Shown: positions 1 to 12,511 of the stretch, piece by piece | How the letters are laid out: each line of letters starts with the position of its first letter | Numbering within the stretch: the first letter of the stretch is position 1 | Source: Porites lobata | Lineage: Eukaryota > Cnidaria > Anthozoa > Scleractinia > Poritidae | Length of the DNA stretch: 64,000 nucleotides | Assembly (NCBI GenBank): GCA_942486035.1 | Contig: CALNXK010000106.1 | Coordinates: 437,001-501,000, forward strand | Reading direction: 5' to 3' | The notes under the pieces: model-generated | Databases searched by the model: none | Told to the model about the DNA's origin: nothing | The model's input: only the letters and a program-made list of their open reading frames with translations | Program-made: the position numbers and the translations under genes

Positions 1-66
1 TCACTTCTGTTAGAAGGGTGTATTTAAAGTGATGTTTCAGATGACTATAATGATTTGACACTACAG

Positions 67-3000
67 GCAAATCTGAAACTGAAAGGCAGGTACTAGCGAA
101 CAAGGAGAAGGAGAAAGGAAATGAAGCATTTCAAAGTGGGAACTACATTGAAGCTTTGGCATACTATTGTCGCAGTATTGAAATGAATCCCAGAGCAACA
201 GCAGTATACAATAACAGGGCACTTGCAGGTAAGTTAAAAGAACTTGAGGATTTATCTGTAAAATGACATAAATGTACAGTCAATATTGGACAACTCTTGA
301 AGCCCAACAATAAAGACAAGTTATAAAAGCAACTCTGACATCAGAGCTCAAAAAGAGTGAAGTCCGGTTGTCCAGAGGACAAGTGGAATTTTCTGCTGTG
401 CTGGGCATCCAAGTAACTTTTCGTTTTCACTTACCTGAAGGGCAAACTAAAGGGCTCAGGCAAGTCATCAGCCAACTAAAATGTTAAAAAAGTAAACTAA
501 ATTTGCCTGGGGCAGGGGAAATTTTAAAGCTGTTCGTCTTAAAATGGCAAGCTGCATTATTCAAGTTTTTTATTGAGCCCTGTGACTTTATTTTATGATT
601 GTGCATGTCCCTTGCAGAAATAAAGCTTGAAAAATTCCAAGAAGCCGTTGATGACTGTAACATGGTCCTCAGTGCAGAGCCCAACAATGTGAAAGGTACA
701 TGTATGTGAACTGCATGTGAAGGGTGACTGTGTAGAGTAAGATGCTAATCACTCCTGATGTTATAGCAAATCTTCCCTTTGATTTGAGGCAAATTTAAAG
801 GAGAATTCAGTGGCTTATCACAAGTCACCTGGGGTTTTAATCCAAGAACACCTTTGCAAGCTTCTTGCAAGCAGTGCTGTAGAGTCAGTAACACAGCATT
901 ACATGAGTAACGCACATTTCGTACGGGTTGCAAAGCCGTGGACAAGATGAGGAGGATGGGGGGAATGGAAGACAAGTTGGAGAAAATTTTGGTATCTGTA
1001 AAAATTGTGTAATGCTTTGCATATGCAATATGATTATATTAAAGATGATCAGAGCTACCAGGGAGACAAACAAGACATTTTTACAAGGTATAAGAGATGG
1101 AAGATTAATATTCCACCATACCCACTTTGACTGCCTGGTTAAGGTTGAGAAATGTTAAATCTCCTCCTCTTACTTTCTAGGCTGTGTTTAAGTATCAAAA
1201 TAAAACATCAAGTATTACATAGTTAAGCAAAGGTGTTTATTTTTCATTTAGTTTTAATGTTTTGTTATTGCTTTTTTAAAATCTTTTTATAGCTTATCTC
1301 AGGAGGTCTATTGCTCAGAGAAGTCAAGGGTTATATGAGGAGGCAACAACAGATCTTTATAAAGTACTTGCAATTGAACCAAACAACAAAAGAGCCAAGG
1401 TTGTTGTTAAATTAATTTATTTTACCATTTAGTTGATAGCAATACTTCTGCTGACATCACCTATTTAAATGATATTAATGTGCCAACCAGAAGCACATTG
1501 GTTCTTGTAACAAATGATTCTTTTGTTCCACTTGTTACAAATTTGAGAAACGAAAATGATGTTTGCTAACAGTGATGTCTCCTAATTTGCTGTACATTAT
1601 GGCTGTATTGCTTTTGCCAGTTCCTCAACTGAACCACTGTGTTCTCTTATATAAGGGCATCAAAATAATGAATGTAGTTCTTAGGTGGCCAAAAGGTTTT
1701 GTTAAATTAATTTATATCATCATTGAGTAAATTTTGTATTGCTGTATGGCTGTATTGCATTTGTCTTGAAACTCCTCAAACTGAATCTGTGTGTCCTCCT
1801 TGCTTTGCCACCATGGATTAGGCTCCCTAATGAATGTCCGGACAGTTTCATTCTCTTTGACCTGTATGTATTAGAGTAATGCCTGGTTCTCTTGTGCCAT
1901 GGACCTACCTGGGACGTAGCCTCTGGTACCACCTAGGATACTGTTTGGACGAAGGAGAACATGCACTGCCGGCAACGAGAGCTATTGCAGTTGAAGTCAA
2001 CTTTCCAGGTATGCTGACAGTGAAGACTGGGATAACCAATGTTGCTGGCCACTTCTATTCTGATATCAGAACAGTATCTCAGGCGGTACCAGTGGCTGTG
2101 TTGCAGTCAGACTGTATTTCTACAGTATATGAGAACAAGGCTAATAAGTGGAGGAAGACTGCTGTAGATGGAGTTGATGTTGCTTATATGATGTACTGAT
2201 GATATTTTAACTATTTTCTTGCACAGGAATTGCTTGGTGAAATGAAGAAAAATGAAAGGTACTTTCTCATGTAATTATTCCAAGTTCTGGTGTAAATTCT
2301 AGAATACAGGCAAATGGAAAATGTGAGTCTTAATTAAGTAACTTTACCTGTATGTCCACATTTTTCAGTGAAGATGAAAGACCAAGTAAGGCAGGAGAAT
2401 CAAAGGATAGGAGGAAGCAGGAACATACATCAGTGGAAAATGAAACAACTTCTACAAACATTAACAGTTATAACAAGGAATCAGCTACATCTAGAACAAA
2501 ACCGAAAGGAAAAAGGTTAAAAATTGTGGAAGTTGATTCCGAAAATGATTCCGAAACTACTCAGCATTTGAATGACAATATTTGTGCGGATAAAGGAGAT
2601 GAAGTAAAACAGCATATTGACATTACACATCAAAAGGACTCCAACGATGCAACAGTTGCAGTGAATGGTGTAGACTCTCATCCAGCTGAAAGGCAACCAC
2701 AAGTAGCAAAGCCACCTGAGTTGCCAGGTCTTGTAATAAAAGCTCAGGTTGAAGGAACTAGATTGTTTAAGCTAGGAAGCTACGCTGCCGCAGCAGAACA
2801 GTTTACACAAGCTATTGATATCCTTCAAAAAGGTAATGTGATTAAAATTTGGTTTTGAGATACAGCGTTCAAGGCAGGCCGAGGATGGCTGACTGGTTGG
2901 AACAGTGGACTTGTAATCTGGAGGACCCGGAATTCAAGTTCCACACTGGCCACTAGTTCAATTTGTTCACAGTAATCCCAAGTTCAAATCCTCGGCCACA

Positions 3001-6000
3001 CTTGTAAAATAGCCAGTTATTGGTTCACCTTGTACCAGCTCGTATTCTCACTTTGTCATTTTCCATTTGAAGTATTTGTTTTATTATCCCTAAACAAACT
3101 TCACCACCAAGCCTTGTTTGTGTACAAAATTCGATCTTTGCGTTTATGTTCTTTGTACATGGGTATTCTATTCAACTCTGCTGCCCTCAGAACTCATCCA
3201 CATTGCAAATTGACAACCTCAAAACAAGTCGTGGTGGTGAAATTTTCTTGTCTGGGTTATTCTCATTGGCTTGTACACTGTAATTTACGAGTTAAGAAGT
3301 AAAGTTCAATATTCGGATTCAGAGTATATGGGAATCTCCTATAGAAAAATAATTATCAACGGAAAAAGGTTTGTTTCAACAAGAAAGTTATTGATAAAAA
3401 CCCAGGAATGAGTGTCTTGAGGCAAGAATAAGTGCTTATGGAAACCAGCCTTAAAATTGTGCTGTGCTTTGAGGCATTTGAAATAACCTTTTCCTAAAGC
3501 TACAGATGAATAAGCAGCAGTTTATTCAAGATTTTTATTCAGGCCTTTTTATCCGCAGATAAACTGTTGTACCATTCATCACTATGCTCATTGTTGTGTA
3601 ACCGTGGTTCTTGTTTGGTGAGGATGGGTGATTGTACTGGATGTGTAACAGACTGTACAGCAGCCTTGAAGCTGATACCTGATGCTTTCAGACCCCTGCT
3701 TAAGAGAGCAGAAGCTTATGAAACATCTGAAAAGTAAGGTTCTGACTGTTAAAGGAGCTATGTTGCTATTTTTGGTATTACTTTAAACCCTTACAGGCAC
3801 ATTGAAATCAAAGATAACTCTGAAATAATGGTTCAGTTTTATTTAACATTACCCGGGTACTCCTTGTTCTGCCATGGGTTTTTATGAGAGAAATTTCACC
3901 TTTACGGCAAACGGCAAATGACAGACTCAAGTCGAGAATTTCTGAGAATAGAAAAACAGTTCTTATGGATAAAAATAAAGTGACACTACTTGTTTTTTTA
4001 GTAAAAGTAAAGAGCAGTTAAAGACAAGTAATGGAAAAACTTGGTCTTGTGGCACAAATTCACGTTTTGCCGTTTTCTGTAAACGTGACTTTTAATCTCC
4101 TTAATAGCACTTCACCTCAAACCTTAAGCAAAAGCGCGCTTACCTTTATCCCTAAAATGCCAGATTCTTTTGAAGAAAATCTTCAGTTTTTGTCTTAAAA
4201 GTGGTTTTCCTTAGGAGGGGATCTTCAGTGCGATAAAGATAATGTCCTACCTTCCCCCTCTATCTCCTCTGATTATTGTTTCGGTGGATTTTGATATTTT
4301 TTTAATCCAGATTCGCAAAAGCCTGGTCTGATTATCAGCTGGCACTTAATATTAATCCGCAGCACAGTGGAGCACAGCAAGGAAAGTTGAGGTGATTTTA
4401 CGTCTAGTAATTGAATAATATTATAGTAAAAAAAGGACAATTCACAGATGCGTGTAACAATATGACGAAGGGCCAACGGACTGGCAAAATTTGCTCGCTA
4501 TAACGAGGTTTCGGTATATCGAGGTTCTTTTTCATATGTTTTACTATTACTAGGATGAAGAAATTTTCGTTATACCAAGGACTTCTTATATAGAGGTTCG
4601 ATATTTCAAAGTGAGTTAAGTTAAGTAAGTTAGCTTTATGTGTTATATCCTGTTTTCTCTTGCGTGGTGAAACTGGTTTTCTTAGAGGAGGATTTTCCAA
4701 ATGGCTGAGGTGTTGGCAAACGGAATATAGTTTGAGCTGCAATGTAGCTTTCCTCCGTTTGGAGGCCATGGAACCAGAATCCTTAAACCGTCAAAATTCA
4801 AATTGCTATTAGTATTTTGTCTAAGATACAAATATTGTTGAAATTTTTAGGGTTTCTAAACACCTTGAGAATCTTTACGGATCTAAATGGAGAGAACAAG
4901 TCGCCCCAGTATCATCGTCAGCAGTATCTCGGCCTATGGTTAATGGTTCATTGGTCCACCCCTCCCCCACACAGTCCGTGAATGGAGTTACAAGTAAGCC
5001 CGATCTAATTCCCACACAGGCTACTAGTGACCAAACAAACCAATCGATGGTTAACCCGAATAGTACTTCAAGTACAACTCAGTCTACCCCTGGAGGGGAA
5101 GCCAGTGACTCCACAACTGCATCTTCAACCCACGCAGCCCCTGTAAAAGACAGTGTTTTTGCTGAGTCACCAAGTGCTGTTGATCCAGCTGTGAAGTTTG
5201 CGCAGTCTAAAGAGCAGGGAAATGCTTTAGTCAAACAGGTTAGTATCAAGAACGAGAAAGTGGTATTTCTGTGAAACCTGTTAGTGCAGCCATTAACGGG
5301 CCATAAGAAATTGGCCGTGTTTACGGGGTGGTGTTATTTGGGATTTAGTTACTTACTTACCATGGAAACGTGATCAATGATGTATAAAATAATTAGGTGA
5401 TGTAACTATGTTTCCAGTTTTTTTTTTCAAAATAACGACCTTCTTTTCAATGACAAACCTTTGCACCCTAACAAAATTATGTGGACATACGACGCTGACA
5501 ATTCCTCAATTTTAGTATTCAAACACTTAGAACTTTTTAAAATAAGCTGGTTTAATAAATTAACAGGGTATCGAAAATCTATAACAACCCAAAGAGGCCA
5601 CCGCATCCGGAACTACGCCTTTCGGAACCGTGATGAGATTTCTAATTGCCCGTGCTAGATTCAGTCATCAGACAAGAGGGTGGAGCATACAAAGACAATT
5701 CGCCACTTTAGAAACGAGGAACTCAAAGGAACCGGAACCGAACTATGTGCCGCAAGTGTTCCTGGGATCGTAACTTAAAATTCTTTCCCTGTCCTTAGCA
5801 ACAGTCCCAGAAGTCTTTGCGAAAGTTAATTTTTGTGGCTTGCTCCCATTTTGTTGGATTGTTTTTTGCAGAACCGTTACGACGAAGCCGTTGCATGTTA
5901 CACTGAATGCATAGAAATTGATCCCGAAAACGTTGCTGTTTATACAAACAGAGCTCTCTGTTACCTGCGACTGAATCAGGTATGTCATGTAACTCCCCGA

Positions 6001-9000
6001 CAACGAAGAGAAATAACTGTCAAAAAAATAGACATGTTTTAAGTATTTTGGAAAAAATTGAGAAGGCAAGTTGAGGCAACATCAGACTAGAGCACAGCAT
6101 GTCTCGTCACATCACACTACGCAAGTTTAGATCACAGCTACTCCTCCGTTAGACATTGAACTCGTTGAGGGGCTTGTTTAAATTTTTATTGCAAAGTTGT
6201 TTTGAACGTTTCTTTTTTAAAAATTAAAGGACGAGCTTGCCATACAAGATACCACTGAAGCGTTAAGACTCCAGCCAGACAACGTGAAAGCCCTGTTCAG
6301 AAGAGCACTGGCCAAGAAGGTTAGTTTGCTCATGTTGATGTTTATATACGACCTAGAAGAGGAATACTGGTAACCGGTCGTTTCGATACAACGTCGTTTC
6401 GATGCAAACTCAAGCAGTGAAAGTGCACAAAAATTTCGTTCACTTCAAGTATAGTTTGCGCGTGGACGAGAAAAACATTTTGGGTGAAAATTCTTCGTTC
6501 TTTAAACCAAGTACGTGGAACTATTTACACCTAGCCTCGACTGAATAAAATTGTATCGAAACGAATTTGTATCGAAACAACCGGTAACCTGAATTCTAAT
6601 GGATGGAGACTTGTTTAATTGTCTTAGAAATAACCTCACAATACGAGTCTTAATTGAGGATGTGACGATATAACGTGGGGAATTTCGTTGTTGTTAAGTA
6701 TCGATTTACAAGGGCGGTATCATTTATATTTTTCATAATAAACCAGGTAGGAGAGAAGTTCTAAAAAGCATTTGTTCTGTCTTTGATTTGCAGGCGCTGA
6801 ATCAGTATGACTCGGCTGCTCGAGACTTGTTCCAACTGCAGAAAATTGAACCCAAGAATGCCGCAGCTAAGAAGGAACTGGAAGTAGTCCTTGACTTATG
6901 TCGAAAGGTGAACGTTAACAATAACCGGAGGATAGGTTTATATCAAGACCCGATCAAACTGATTTGTGCAAATGGTAAACGGGATTCCGGGGCAAAACTT
7001 ACCAGTCCTAAATTTTGCTTATCGTTTACCCAAACCGTAAACCGACCTATGGTAAACAACCATAGTCTTGCGTTTTTGGACGATCAAGTCGTTCCCCAGC
7101 TGTGCCCTCAGGCTACTTGGACAGCAGCTGGTCCCCGCAAGATGGTTTTACTTCATATATGGCCCAAATAATCAACCATTTATGAAGTAACTACTCGGAA
7201 GAGACGCTGCTAACTGAGAGAAAATGCGACGTTTGGTTGTTCACGAAACATTGTCGCTTCTTGTGATAAACTAATTACTGCCTCTTTATGACGAAGATAA
7301 GGATAGACTAACATTATTAAATGTTTGATGTTCACTTCAACTTTACTAAAATAAGTTTACTTTGTTGACTTCCATGTATTACACGATTTCTGCGTTGAAA
7401 ATTCTCCATGTCCAATCTCTCGTGGCGACCACCCGCTGACCAACAAGCTCCAGGACTTTGGGCTAATAGAATGTTCTAATACACGGGCTCTGTCCAATCC
7501 AAGCTGAGGGACTTTATCTTTTTTCTACTCAGGAGCGTAGGGAATCCACTGAAAAAGGCACAAAGACGAAGAAAACTAAGAAGGCAAAGGAGAAGAAAGA
7601 GCAGCAAAAGCCACAGGTTACCCAGGAAGAGAAACCTCAAAAGTGGCGAAGAATTACTGTCAAGGATGTTCAGTACGATGACGAGGTAGTTTCTTGTTTA
7701 CAACGATCAGACAAATAATTTACAAAATATCACGTGATTGACACGCTTTCAGCATAACCAAGAGAGGAAAATGATCCCCTCTGGACGTTATTCAAAGCTT
7801 TAAAGACCTTGCCGCTTTCTGCTCCAGTGAACAAACACAAAGAAATGATCCAGAGGCTTGGGTGGGTAGTTTCATACAGATCATTGTAATTTGCCCACCG
7901 GAGCCTAGAGTTGATGTGCTTGTTGACAGGAATGCGGGAAAGGTTTTCTTAAGGCTTTCGCGCCTGCTGACAAAGTCCTACGTGCCCCAAGAGGTGGCTC
8001 TAACTTCTGAGTCTGTGAATTGACTAGAAATTCTCCACTTCACGGGTTCATAGAGAAGGCTAGGAAGCAGTGTTTTCTTTTGGTACTGCTTATTATGCGG
8101 CACAAGTGAATGGACGAAATCCTCTGGTTTGATCATTCAAATGAAACCTCTTTAGCAGTACTTTACATGGTGCTATTTACTCAGTGTCAATATAATCCAA
8201 ATTGGAGAGTGGTGGTGGTTGGGGGGAGGGGGGCACTTCTGCACTGTGTGGTTTGAAAGGGTTTTTAAGATATGGTGCAGATATGAGATTTCAGTAGCAA
8301 TTTCAAGACAGAATTTTTCCTTCTAAAAATGGCAGCCATTCAGTGGGAAGAGCATCACCATCCATGACCTGTTTTGAAGGAATTGAGATTGTTTTTATTT
8401 CGCAGGATGATGAGCTGCCAGTCTCTCAAGAACCAAAGGAGCAGTCCTCGATCAGACAACCAGACAAAATCCCTCTTAATCCCAGTGATAGGAACACAGG
8501 AAAACCAGTCAAGCTTGTCAAGGTGTGTTAAACCATGCTACCCTAATCACGTACCTTTACTACGAACACGAGTTTGTTCTTGAAGTAAACGATGATCACA
8601 CAATCTGATACTGATTGTTTTCCTATTTACTATTGTACTTTTTTCACCACCAAAATTTGGGTTAACCGAGAATCACGCCTAGCGAGCGATCATAGTTCGA
8701 GTTTCAAGTCGGGCCTCAGTTATGTACAGTCGTCAACTCGGCCCTTTTGTGCGAAGGAACCCTTCCTAGCAATCCTAACCGATCTGTGCTTTAATGAATA
8801 GACTACACCTTATGACTTTTTTCAAGCCTGGAATTCGGTGAAAAAGGGAAGCTACAAAGACTACGCCGATTTGTTACGACAGCTGGACACCAAACGACTT
8901 GCCAAAGGTAAGCAACTCTTCTCGTTAACTGGAAGCTGCAGTCATGGACAAACGTCCTTGGGACAGTACTGCAATATTCATTTTTTTCTTTCATTTCTCG

Positions 9001-11293
9001 GTTCCCTCATAAAACAGTGCATCCTTTTCGAAATTTTCTTGCAGTTCTCCCTCCCCCACCCTATACAAAGTTGAAACTCGGAACAAAAATTCTGAATACA
9101 CGCGTCCAACATTCTTTTTGGGGTGAGGGGAGGGGTTGGACCTGTGTGAATTGGAAAACGCCGAAGAAAGGCAAAAGTGTCTCAAGACTTAAGTCCATGA
9201 ATGTACTTGTTTGGAATGAACGATGGAGGCAGATTCTCCACACAGCGAATTGAACAGGCTTCCGTGGGAAACTGCTCGCGCTTTCTTGATAGTTCTTCGC
9301 TCTTTACCCGACAGCTTTCTCGTTTTTTCTTTGGTCTATACCCATCAGCAAACTTATTAACAGGCTCGGAACCTTTTTCCCAGGGCTCTTCCCTTCAAAG
9401 GCGATGTCATTATCGAGAAAGTTAAGTGGACCGTGGTAACCAGACTGGCCCTCGTGCATCCTCCGATCCTTGTACAAAGTTATTGCAATTACTGTATGCA
9501 CTTTTATTTCATTTTCTTTGTCAGTTCTCAGCAACAAGCTTGAGGCTCCCATGCTAAGTAGCATCATTGCAGCTCTAAGCCAAGAAATTGCTCCACAAGG
9601 TAACTTAAAATACCGACAGTTTGCTGTTGTTTATGTGAGTATGTATGTTTGTGACATGTACCTAGTTTAAAGGCCTTTCTAGCCTGGACCAGGCTCCTTT
9701 GGAGGCTGATTTAGCAACAGAACGGGAACGTCAGTTGACGACGGCGCGCGCAAGTCAAACAACTGGCCTAACTAATGGCAGAGGGGCAAATTGGGCACCC
9801 GAAGTCGTGTTTAGTCCTTTCCGCGCGCTTTCCCGTCGTCAACTGACGTCCCCGTCCTGTTGCTAAATCAGCCTAGCGTCTAGCTGGGGCACAGGGCTAT
9901 CAGCTGGTATGCATTTGGAGTAGCCTGGTTAAAGTCCAGGCGGGTGGGGATGTTCTAAAGAACCTGGTTTGTGCTGGACCGTGGCTTTGCTGAAATTTCG
10001 ACCGGGGCTTAGAAAGCAAATAAAGAAAAACATGGCGTAAAAGGCCACAGCCCCTTTCCCTTCTGAAGTCGCTCGCTCGGTAAGATTGGCTTAATAGCTA
10101 TTTGCGGGCATACAATACAGTAAAACTTTATCTTTTGTTAATAAATAAATTGTTGTTGTTTTTTTGTTGTTCTCCCCGGTATTTGACTTTTTTTCTCCAC
10201 TGAGGAGCATGATTCCAGGTTATGGCCTTACCTCCCACTAGTCTCCGGTAGCTCAGTGGTACCACAGGTATCCCAAACTCGAAATATGAGCATCGGCGAG
10301 CATCAGCATTGTTGCGTAACGTTCGAAATATAAGGATTTGTATGGGAAAAAAACCTCTTGTTTCTGTAACCTACGAAAATGAAAAGATTTCAATAAAAAA
10401 CAGCTTACCTTACTTAAAGTGTTTATTACGTAGTTTGCGTCTCTCCTGTGTAGTCCACGGGCCGATTTATGGCTGTTTTATGGCTTTTATGTAAACGGTT
10501 TTTTCTCTATAAATAAGGTTTACGTTATATATAGAGTTCCAGTTATATATAGGTTACAGAAACGAGAGGTTTTTTTCCCATACAAATCCTTATATTTCGA
10601 ATGTTACGCAACAATGCCGATGCTCATATTTCGAGCTTGGGCTACCTGTGGTGGTACAGGACCAGTTACACAAAGTCACTGGACGGTTGCGGTTGAGAGA
10701 ACTCTGATTTTCAGTGTCACTGACTAAAGAAACATCATTTTCAACTTTTGTTTCTGTACTGTCCTTAATTTAGGGGAGGAATCCTTGGCATTTGACATCT
10801 TAGAACAACTCACTCGCGTGGAACGGTTTGACATGGTGTTGCTTTTCATGTCAGCAAAGGAAAAGAATGGTACGTGTTACTCTTTATTTTGCGATATGAA
10901 AGGCCGTTTTTTAAATTCTACTTTATATGGCTAGCTCCTAGAACGGGTAAGATAAAGCAAAATAAACCGGCTTTTTGGCAATTATTGCATGGTTCCCCGA
11001 TCTGTTATCAGACGTGTGTAAGATAATTTTTCACACCAGTCTCATGGAAACAAACTGAATGCAGTCAGCTATTTTAATGGTACCTTTAATACGTACAGAG
11101 GCCTTTCGATTTTCCGAGGCAAGTTCTATGTAAGAAGAACAAAGGGTTTCTGTCCGCACCGTATTCATTATTTCATTTTGCTTCTTCAACAGAACTTCAG
11201 CAGCTGTTTTCCAAACTACAGGCCGCGAGGTTAAAACAGGACTTTGTGACAAACGAAGCATTTGACCGTTTAAGACAGAAGTTCAAGATTTGA
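67..11293 (+). CDS. SPAG1: SPAG1-like TPR protein, 3' part (17 exons)
   Basis: Family role (known): SPAG1 (DNAAF13) is a cytoplasmic co-chaperone scaffold for pre-assembly of ciliary dynein arms. Its TPR domains bind HSP70/HSP90 tails and its C-terminal RPAP3-type domain contacts the RUVBL1/2 partner complex. Exons read here: 67-228, 618-695, 1293-1399, 2227-2258, 2369-2832, 3559-3733, 4311-4391, 4851-5238, 5872-5979, 6230-6319, 6794-6907, 7533-7685, 8406-8522, 8802-8907, 9525-9599, 10774-10869, 11193-11293. All have AG/GT borders and the phases join without a frame break, giving 814 residues to a TGA. Three TPR blocks are visible: KEKGNEAFQSGNYIEAL in exons 1-3, VEGTRLFKLGSYAAAAEQF in exons 5-7, and SKEQGNALVKQNRYDEAV in exons 8-11. 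They are separated by low-complexity linkers rich in Ser/Thr/Glu and Lys. Exons 14-17 (from PYDFFQAWNSV to RLRQKFKI) match the RPAP3_C/Monad-binding end of SPAG1. Vertebrate SPAG1 is about 900 residues, so roughly 100 N-terminal residues should lie before base 1. The alternative RPAP3 is less likely because RPAP3 has two, not three, TPR blocks. Confidence 0.9.
1400..2226. other. SPAG1-like intron with a degenerate internal duplication
   Basis: This intron contains two diverged copies of a block. The phrase GTTAAATTAATTTAT occurs near 1406 and 1699. A 'ctgtattgc ... cctcaactgaa ... gtgt' stretch occurs near 1602-1645 and again near 1743-1797. I see no coding exon and no recognisable transposon. 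Confidence 0.35.
2882..3050 (+). mobile_element. tRNA-derived SINE (family 2) in SPAG1-like intron
   Basis: The segment begins with a tRNA-like head (an A-box-like region around 2886-2905, then CAGTGGACTTGTAATCTGG and a B-box-like GAATTCAAGTTCC at 2930-2942). It continues into a body with 'ccactagttcaatttgttca' and 'agttcaaatcctcggccac'. The layout is that of a tRNA-derived SINE lying sense in an intron. The exact 3' end is unclear. Confidence 0.6.
4480..4610. repeat. DNA-transposon end remnant in SPAG1-like intron
   Basis: The phrases 'ctataacgaggtttcgg', 'tatatcgaggttc' and 'tatatagaggttcgatattt' resemble the repeated subterminal motifs of Tc1/mariner-type non-autonomous elements. Only one end can be seen and no transposase is present. 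Confidence 0.35.
6369..6589. mobile_element. MITE with long TIRs, SPAG1-like intron
   Basis: A 221-bp element starts GGTAACCGGTCGTTTCGATA and ends with its near reverse complement (...TATCGAAACAACCGGTAACC). Inside each arm the TTTCGATAC/GTATCGAAA motif is repeated a second time. It is non-coding and lies wholly inside the intron between exons 6230-6319 and 6794-6907. Confidence 0.75.
8090..8165 (+). repeat. Single diverged copy of the dispersed ~105-bp repeat
   Basis: The string 'tggtactgcttattatgcgg' followed by 'gaatggacgaaatcct', 'gatcattcaaatgaaa' and 'agcagtact' is one diverged unit of the repeat that forms arrays at 32157-32460 (opposite strand) and 62266-62512 (same strand). It sits in the intron between exons 7533-7685 and 8406-8522. 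Confidence 0.6.
9703..9874. mobile_element. Fold-back MITE, SPAG1-like intron
   Basis: A 172-bp element has about 42-bp terminal inverted repeats. The left arm begins AGGCTGATTTAGCAACAG and contains GGGAACGTCAGTTGACGACGG; the right arm ends CTGTTGCTAAATCAGCCT. The core is GC-rich and non-coding. Confidence 0.8.
10259..10657. mobile_element. Long-armed fold-back element, SPAG1-like intron
   Basis: Arms of about 110 bp are nearly perfect inverted repeats: 'ctcgaaatatgagcatcgg', 'ttcgaaatataaggatttgt' and 'atgggaaaaaaacctc' on the left, with their reverse complements on the right. The left arm carries a small insertion (GAGCATCAG near 10297). The central loop of about 160 bp is AT-rich. Confidence 0.8.
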
Positions 11294-12511
11294 TTTTTAT
11301 GAAAACTTGTTTTGACGAAGTTGACATCAAAAGTCCTCTCGAAGCCCAAGCATTTGCGTCGAAACCTGGGCACCAGAACTAGGCCCAGCGCCCCGGAGTG
11401 TCCGGCTTTGTGCAGAGTTTGAATTCAGTTGTGAGAACATTCCAGACTAAAAGAATCAGCTGTTCCTTTTAGTCCCTTGTTGAATGCGAGCGGCGTTAGG
11501 GATTTCGAGCAACCACGATGCCGACGTCAGCTAAAACGTCTTTTTAGAAAAAGTCAATTTGCTCTGTTTCAATCTTTTCGTTATCAAATTGTAAGTGAAT
11601 ACAAAGGAATTTTCGTAGAGCTGAAATTTAAATGACCCCATCCAAGTTCGTTGGTTTGTCCCCCATAAAGCGTAACATTAGGGCCATTTATACGAGGAAA
11701 AATAAGACGCGTCTTACATAAGACGCGTCTTAAATAAGACGCGAACTGTGCCATTTATACGAACATGTCGTATCTAATAAGACGCGTCTTAGCTAAGCCG
11801 CGTCTTATTTCAGACGAAATGTGCTGTTTATACGGAAAGTTCGCGTCTAATTTAAGACACGTCTTATGTAAGACGCGTCTTATTTTTCCTCGTATAAATG
11901 GCCCTAATATGACATTTCACGTCCCAGTCGTAGTGGCGGCAAAGAAAATGCACCAAAAAGTTTTATGCTCGTGCAGAGTTGTTGTATTACTTATTTGACG
12001 TTCTTTTTGCCGTCGTCATCGTGCCGTGGGGTTGCTTGATTGCTCGTAAACTGGTTGAATTATTCTTGCCTCTGTGTAGATGAAACCTGTCTGAACCATT
12101 CCACGGGCTGCTTAGACCGGTCTTAGTTCTAGATCTAGTGTTAGTTTCATTTCAGCTGTCAGCTGTCAGAATAAGAGCTGATGTTTTGAGCCCTTCACAT
12201 GTTCTTTTATCGCAGCGGTTTATAATTTCGGGTTGGTCTTGTGTTATAAGCATCTTCCTGAAAAGCCGGCTTCCTTACGTTGTTTAACTATTTTTGAGAT
12301 TTCGGCGCATAACGCATTTACTCCAATGATGCGCCATTCTTGACCCTTTACTTCATGATTAGAGGCAGAAAATACTTTAAAAATTCCAAAGCTGAGGTCT
12401 CTGTACGTGCTTTCTATTTGCCAAAAACTTTCATAGTTTGTAGATGAACAGCATTGGGTAAAATACCAGTCACGTAATATTCGTCACGCAACACAGCTAG
12501 ACTAGCTATTG
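11294..12511. other. Convergent intergenic region
   Basis: This is the space between the stop codons of the SPAG1-like gene (+) and PhzF-like copy A (-). It must hold both 3' UTRs. Apart from the fold-back element at 11678-11909 I see no gene. Confidence 0.6.
11678..11909. mobile_element. Palindromic MITE with repeated AAGACGCGTCTT motif
   Basis: The ends ATTAGGGCCATTTATACGAG and CTCGTATAAATGGCCCTAAT are inverted repeats with arms of about 70 bp. Within the arms the palindrome AAGACGCGTCTT occurs repeatedly (near 11706, 11722, 11780, 11874, with variants). It lies between the 3' ends of two convergent genes, where it could fold as RNA from either strand. Confidence 0.8.

Noticed and set aside
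1879..2199. 106-codon open frame inside a SPAG1-like intron
   Set aside because: No recognisable domain, and it lies between two exons whose phases join directly (1399 to 2227). It is probably chance or an old repeat.
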